Assembly: GCA_041678005.1 (NCBI GenBank)
Contig: JBAYOW010000004.1
Coordinates: forward strand, 27,073 to 91,072
Direction: 5' to 3'
Source: Sulfurivermis sp041678005
GTDB lineage: Bacteria; Pseudomonadota; Gammaproteobacteria; Thiohalomonadales; Thiohalomonadaceae
Length of the DNA: 64,000 nt
Translations under genes and position numbers: made by a program
The notes under the pieces: generated by a model
What the model was told of the DNA's origin: nothing
The model's input: only the letters and a program-made list of their open reading frames with translations
Database searches by the model: none
Shown: positions 62,620-64,000 of the stretch, one piece after another
How positions within the stretch are numbered: position 1 is the first letter of the stretch
Layout of the letters: each line of letters opens with the position of its first letter

Positions 62620-64000
62620 CTACACAGACTTGCCAGCCACTAACAAGCTTCCCACGCCTGCCTCGATCAAGGCCTGATGAAGTCTTGCCCGCACCTGCCC
62701 CGGTTCTTCCATCTCCAACACCTCGCCCAACAACGCCTGCGCCTGCTTGCGGGCAATGGAGCGTATCGCCCATTTAACCCGTGGCAGACTCGATGAGCTC
62801 ATCGACAATGAATCCATGCCCATACCCAGGAGCAAGATAGCGGCGGCCGGATCACCGGCCATTTCACCGCAAACCGATACCGGCTTGCCATACTTGCTTG
62901 CACCTTCTACCACCTCGACCAATGCCCGCAATACTGCTGGATGCAGGGAATCAAACAAATCTGCCACCCGTGCATTATTCCTGTCCACGGCCAACAGATA
63001 CTGCGTCAGGTCATTAGTGCCTACAGAAAGAAAGTCAACCCGGTTTGCCAGCCGATCTGCCTGAAATACGGCAGTTGGCACCTCGACCATTACACCAATA
63101 CGAGGCATAACCACATCAACCCCGTCCTCAAGCAATTCCTCATGGGCGCGATGGATCAAGACCAAGGACTCATCTACCTGAACCAGATTACTGATCATCG
63201 GCAGCAACATACTGAGGTTTCCGATGCCTGCATTGGCGCGCAGCATGGCGCGAATTTGGGTAAGAAATATCTCCGGATGATCCAGCATGATGCGGATCCC
63301 GCGCCAGCCCAAAAACGGATTGTCTTCCTTGATGGGAAAATAAGGCAGCGCCTTGTCACCACCAACATCCAGCGTACGCATGGTCACCGGCCTTGGGGCA
63401 AATGATTCCAATACCTTGCGATAGACATCGTATTGCTCCTGCTCACCAGGAAAGCGATCGCGTACCATAAAAGGAAATTCAGTGCGGTACAGCCCTACCC
63501 CTTCTGCGCCAGACTTGAGCGACGGACGGATATCGGAAAGCAGGCCGGTGTTGGCATACAAAGGGATGCGCAAGCCATCGATAGTTTCCGCTGGCAGATT
63601 ACGCAAGGACTGCAATTCTGCGGTCAGTTCCGCCTCTTCCTTTTGCAGCCGCTTGTATTCATGACGTACATCCTTGCTCGGGTTTATGAAGACACGACCG
63701 GCATAACCGTCGGCAATGATCTCCAGCCCATGCACCTTGCCCAGTGGCAGATCCACGACCCCCATCACAGCCGGGATACCCAGTGCTCGTGCCAGAATGG
63801 CGGTGTGTGATGTGTGTGAACCGTGTAGGGAAACCACACCTACCAGACGCCTGGGTGGCACCTCGGCCAACATCGAAGCTGTCACCTCTTTGCTTATCAG
63901 CACCGTGTTGCGTGGATACTCAACAAACTTTTGTCTCTCACCGAGCAGATGTTCAAGCACACGCCGCCCCAGATCGCGAATATCCTGGGCGCGTTCGCGC
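62620..64000 (-). CDS. ptsP: Nitrogen-related phosphotransferase enzyme I (PtsP), C-terminal part
   Basis: The C-terminal about 460 residues of PtsP, the first enzyme of the nitrogen PTS, which takes phosphate from phosphoenolpyruvate and passes it to NPr. Seen are the phospho-His site in HGSHTSHTAILARALGIPAV, the PEP-binding segment GVGLYRTEFPFM, and the active-site SVCGEMAGDP. The 5' part (GAF domain) is outside the window. No stop separates the frame from the edge. Confidence 0.93.
   Translation of the reverse strand, partial: RERAQDIRDLGRRVLEHLLGERQKFVEYPRNTVLISKEVTASMLAEVPPRRLVGVVSLHGSHTSHTAILARALGIPAVMGVVDLPLGKVHGLEIIADGYAGRVFINPSKDVRHEYKRLQKEEAELTAELQSLRNLPAETIDGLRIPLYANTGLLSDIRPSLKSGAEGVGLYRTEFPFMVRDRFPGEQEQYDVYRKVLESFAPRPVTMRTLDVGGDKALPYFPIKEDNPFLGWRGIRIMLDHPEIFLTQIRAMLRANAGIGNLSMLLPMISNLVQVDESLVLIHRAHEELLEDGVDVVMPRIGVMVEVPTAVFQADRLANRVDFLSVGTNDLTQYLLAVDRNNARVADLFDSLHPAVLRALVEVVEGASKYGKPVSVCGEMAGDPAAAILLLGMGMDSLSMSSSSLPRVKWAIRSIARKQAQALLGEVLEMEEPGQVRARLHQALIEAGVGSLLVAGKSV

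Overview
The window is dense chromosomal DNA of a gammaproteobacterium. It holds about 57 protein genes or gene remnants. The evidence for this placement is the protein set: MotY, chi subunit HolC beside pepA and valS, LptFG, PilSR, PtsP, GrxD, RNase T, a RibC-type riboflavin synthase and class II PyrC. SoxYZ, a TauE/SafE-type transporter, an NAGGN-type amidotransferase and an alpha/beta-type pyruvate dehydrogenase suggest a free-living sulfur-using lineage such as Chromatiales or relatives. That last step is inference. I saw no rRNA, tRNA, CRISPR array, prophage or intact insertion sequence.

Layout. 0-1.1 kb: end of a heavy-metal RND pump and a His-rich periplasmic protein. 1.3-5.9 kb: a PAS-GGDEF-EAL protein, argG and motY. 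6-10.3 kb: purL and a repeat cluster. 10.3-19.4 kb: RDD protein, carbonic anhydrase, lptFG (reverse), pepA-holC-small gene-valS (forward) and a CBS protein. 19.5-32.1 kb, almost all reverse: Lon-like protease, TrpB2, fliD, pilR, a frameshifted pilS, argF, argD and sodB. 32.5-40.8 kb: small membrane protein, soxYZ, BON lipoprotein, NAGGN amidotransferase, grxD, rnt, pyrC, a NinX-like gene with an early stop, a DUF3301-like protein and fumC. 40.9-45.6 kb: pdhA, pdhB and a fused E2-E3 gene. 45.8-50.3 kb: Usp, TSUP transporter, small membrane protein, Sel1 protein, Crp-type regulator and metallopeptidase. 50.3-50.86 kb: second repeat cluster. 50.9-64 kb: spermidine-synthase-like protein, riboflavin synthase, ilvD, an ATP-grasp/GNAT-peptidase pair, argE, argA, a Dam-like methylase, an EAL-HDOD protein and the end of ptsP.

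Themes. Five arginine genes (argG, argF, argD, argE, argA) lie in the window, with only argD-argF in an apparent operon. Two flagellar genes (motY, fliD) sit among housekeeping genes, and each has a sigma-28-like promoter with the exact 11-base spacer. argD has a strong intrinsic terminator 38 bases before its start codon, which suggests attenuation.

Most notable points: (1) the E2-E3 fusion of the pyruvate dehydrogenase operon has lost both residues of the acyltransferase HxxxD motif (Gln372, Asn376); (2) a two-gene set joins a RimK-like ATP-grasp ligase to a GNAT plus cysteine-peptidase fusion, a poorly characterised peptide-making or tagging system; (3) pilS is split by a frameshift and a NinX-like gene by a nonsense codon; (4) several palindromic repeat families recur in intergenic regions, including a 24-base palindrome in three copies and a 37-base unit shared in inverted orientation by gaps 40 kb apart.
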